40,886 nucleotides of DNA, taken from NCBI GenBank assembly GCA_020853095.1, contig JADYZN010000047.1, positions 1-40,886 on the forward strand. The letters run 5' to 3'. A program made the position numbers and the translations under genes. This DNA comes from Phycisphaerales bacterium. GTDB lineage: Bacteria; Planctomycetota; Phycisphaerae; Tepidisphaerales; Tepidisphaeraceae. The notes below the pieces were generated by a model, which saw nothing but the letters and a program-made list of their open reading frames with translations, did not search any database and was not told the DNA's origin. How positions within the stretch are numbered: position 1 is the stretch's first letter; every line of letters begins with the position of its first letter. Positions 40,714 through 40,886 of this stretch are shown here, one piece after another.

Positions 40714-40886
40714 ATGGCGCAAATGGCGCAACACACAATTTCGCCCAAAACCGATGCGGCCGTCATCCTGCGCGCCCAAGGCCTGCGCAAGAGCTTTCGC
40801 ATGGGCGATACCCGCATCGAGGTGCTCAAAAGCGTCGATCTGACGGTTCGGCAGGGGGAGTTTATCGCCATCGAAGGGCGCTCCGG
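40714..40886 (+). CDS. ABC transporter ATP-binding protein, LolD-like, truncated by window edge
   Basis: The first 57 codons are present. VILRAQGLRKSFRMGDTRIEVLKSVDLTV and GEFIAIEGRSG lead into the Walker A motif, which is cut at the window end. The frame and content match LolD/MacB-type ATPases. A second in-frame ATG is at 40723. It is the partner of the permease encoded just upstream. Confidence 0.9.
   Translation, partial: MAQMAQHTISPKTDAAVILRAQGLRKSFRMGDTRIEVLKSVDLTVRQGEFIAIEGRS

Overview
This is a GC-rich, densely packed chromosomal window of mostly housekeeping genes. It most likely comes from a planctomycete, probably class Phycisphaerae. The main clues are an N-terminal LESRRLLS sorting-type motif (a variant of the planctomycete LEPR-XLL motif) on a large secreted protein, a DUF1570 secreted peptidase, several small lineage-type proteins, coexistence of GlnRS with GatCA, and an H4-folate enzyme with an unusual active site. 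No rRNA, CRISPR array, prophage or classical insertion sequence is visible. The placement is inference from gene content.

Layout: 1-1126 holds the start of a leftward gene, a tRNA-Leu(CAA) and a two-gene membrane protein/DUF192 lipoprotein unit. 1241-4161 holds a SpoIIE-type phosphatase, a DUF4190-like membrane protein with a collagen-like tail, two small proteins and a YkgJ-type cysteine-cluster protein. 4182-8279 is leftward: enolase with a membrane protein, then an SDR epimerase-like protein and a DapA-superfamily aldolase. 8428-10761 is a secreted cyclophilin/beta-repeat protein. 10861-16000 carries a coiled-coil protein, a MEMO protein, a divergent FolD, a tiny membrane protein, SppA and an FHA protein. 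16236-20049 is a secreted repeat-tailed protein followed by gatC-gatA. 20170-23261 has DUF456-tmk-hemolysin III (leftward), a CoA-binding protein and a BrnT/BrnA toxin-antitoxin pair. 23360-26656 is psd-pssA-gltX (phosphatidylethanolamine synthesis plus GluRS). 26653-30606 is glnS, a stand-alone CoaB and dnaB. 30773-36049 is a long leftward transcription unit: promoter, structured leader, tRNA-Gln(UUG), short glmU, prs, rplY, pth, rpsF, ssb, rplI, terminator. 36195-40886 is a DUF1570 peptidase, lysS, a small element-like insertion, and a LolCE/LolD-like ABC exporter that runs off the window.

Functionally the window joins translation (three aminoacyl-tRNA synthetases, GatCA, Pth, L9, L25, S6, two tRNAs), replication (DnaB, SSB, Tmk), envelope and lipid synthesis (GlmU, Psd, PssA, Lol-type transporter, SppA) and nucleotide/cofactor supply (Prs, FolD, CoaB).

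The most unusual items are: (i) a roughly 277-bp element between lysS and the ABC permease, bounded by 18-bp inverted repeats that match at 17 positions, carrying a four-helix-bundle gene cut exactly by a palindromic repeat, and apparently supplying the last codons of lysS; (ii) a FolD homologue in which three key active-site residues are all substituted; (iii) an SDR with Cys in place of the YxxxK lysine; (iv) two families of long imperfect palindromes; and (v) a structured leader with a tRNA-Gln gene at the head of the glmU-prs-ribosomal protein unit.
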